Part shown: piece after piece, positions 63,541 to 64,000 of the stretch | How positions within the stretch are numbered: position 1 is the stretch's first letter | How the letters are laid out: each line of letters opens with the position of its first letter | Assembly: GCF_001931675.1 (NCBI RefSeq) | Contig: NZ_CP014839.1 | Location: 3,224,001-3,288,000 of the forward strand | Length of the DNA stretch: 64,000 nt | Direction of reading: 5' to 3' | Origin: Pandoraea thiooxydans | GTDB lineage: Bacteria > Pseudomonadota > Gammaproteobacteria > Burkholderiales > Burkholderiaceae | Made by a program: the position numbers and the translations under genes | Notes under the pieces: generated by a model | The model's database searches: none | Seen by the model: the letters and a program-made list of their open reading frames with translations, nothing else | Told to the model about the DNA's origin: nothing

Positions 63541-64000
63541 ATGAACTTCGAACAGGCACGCTTCAATATGATCGAGCAACAGATCCGGCCGTGGGATGTG
63601 CTGGATCAGAATGTGCTCAATTTGCTCTCGGTGGTCAAACGGGAGAACTTCGTTCCAGCCCTCTATCGCGACCTGGCCTTCGTCGACATGGAAATCCCGC
63701 TGGGCCCGAACGCCAGGGCGACCGGGCAACACATGCTGGCGCCGCGCGTCGAAGCCCGCATCCTGCAGGAACTGACCGTCGGCAAACATGAAAACGTGCT
63801 GGAAATCGGCACCGGCTCGGGCTATATGGCTGCCCTGCTGGCCTTTTGCGCGCGCCACGTCACCACGGTGGAAATCGCGCCGGCGCTGGTCAAGCTGGCC
63901 ACCGACAACCTCGGCAACAACGGCGTGGTCAACGTCGACGTGGTCGAAGGCGACGGCTCGCGCGGCTGGGCCGCGGCTGGGCCGTTCGACGTGATCGCCA
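63541..64000 (+). CDS. Protein-L-isoaspartate O-methyltransferase family, 3'-truncated
   Basis: The first 153 residues are present; the gene runs off the window. MIEQQIRPWDV, FVPALYRDLAFVDMEIPLG and the SAM motif VLEIGTGSGYMAALLA mark the PCMT family. Betaproteobacteria often carry this divergent PCMT-like gene upstream of a rhodanese and a TolC-type gene, but that cannot be checked here. A possible -10 (TAAAAT at 63495-63500) lies 40 bases upstream. Confidence 0.88.
   Translation, partial: MNFEQARFNMIEQQIRPWDVLDQNVLNLLSVVKRENFVPALYRDLAFVDMEIPLGPNARATGQHMLAPRVEARILQELTVGKHENVLEIGTGSGYMAALLAFCARHVTTVEIAPALVKLATDNLGNNGVVNVDVVEGDGSRGWAAAGPFDVIA

Overview
The window is a high-GC, gene-dense stretch of bacterial chromosome. 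The gene content and order point to a betaproteobacterium of the Burkholderiales, most likely Burkholderiaceae: divergent rluC/rne, a moaA-mobA-moeA run, fdxA beside pncB and a tRNA-Asn gene, opgGH, and many LysR regulators and amino-acid ABC transporters. This placement is inferred from reading the sequence, not from a search. I see no phage genes, insertion sequence, integrase, CRISPR array or rRNA. The nearest thing to foreign DNA is an AT-rich patch upstream of a lone Wzz-type gene (about 33.1-33.4 kb).

Left part (1-18.3 kb), mostly housekeeping. It starts with the end of an RsmI-like methyltransferase gene. A minus-strand operon follows: rluC, a HAD phosphatase, a Rieske protein and an SppA-type protease. 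Divergent from it, behind a 600-base structured leader, is rne (RNase E), which ends at a strong terminator. Next come moaA, mobA and moeA for molybdenum cofactor, a small membrane protein coupled to a GNAT acetyltransferase, then minus-strand rmuC, a 2-hydroxyacid dehydrogenase and an ion antiporter, a lone lutC, pncB, fdxA and tRNA-Asn with a consensus promoter and terminator.

Middle part (18.4-33.4 kb). It holds an LhgO-like oxidase, a DoxX / LigB dioxygenase / LysR group, a LysE exporter, cspA with a consensus promoter and a long leader, an NlpD-like lipoprotein, opgG-opgH for periplasmic glucans, an alpha/beta-hydrolase-like protein that lacks the nucleophile serine, panE, a RidA protein, a PaaI-type thioesterase and the lone Wzz.

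Accessory metabolism (33.4-58.7 kb). A MarR regulator faces a flavin hydroxylase operon (hydroxylase, DUF2783 protein, class II aldolase, ketopantoate-reductase-like enzyme) across two near-identical palindromic operators. Then come a GDSL hydrolase, a Kch-like potassium channel, a polar amino-acid ABC transporter, a PAS-GGDEF-EAL protein behind a 24-codon leader frame, a complete Liv-type ABC transporter, a ChrA chromate transporter, small stress or envelope proteins, a PilZ protein, and a LysR-flanked ABC transporter operon that has an amine/amino-acid oxidase gene inside it.

Right part (58.8-64 kb). A GT25 glycosyltransferase and an O-antigen ligase/polymerase form a small LPS locus. A PAS-GGDEF diguanylate cyclase, tRNA-Gly(CCC), trmB, a YkgJ-type cysteine-cluster protein and the start of a protein-isoaspartate methyltransferase-like gene follow.

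The most interesting points are the MarR operator pair with its unassigned catabolic operon, the transporter operon with an embedded oxidase and an N-terminally extended permease, the leader frame before the EAL gene, the RNase E leader hairpins, and the hydrolase-like protein with alanine at the nucleophile position.
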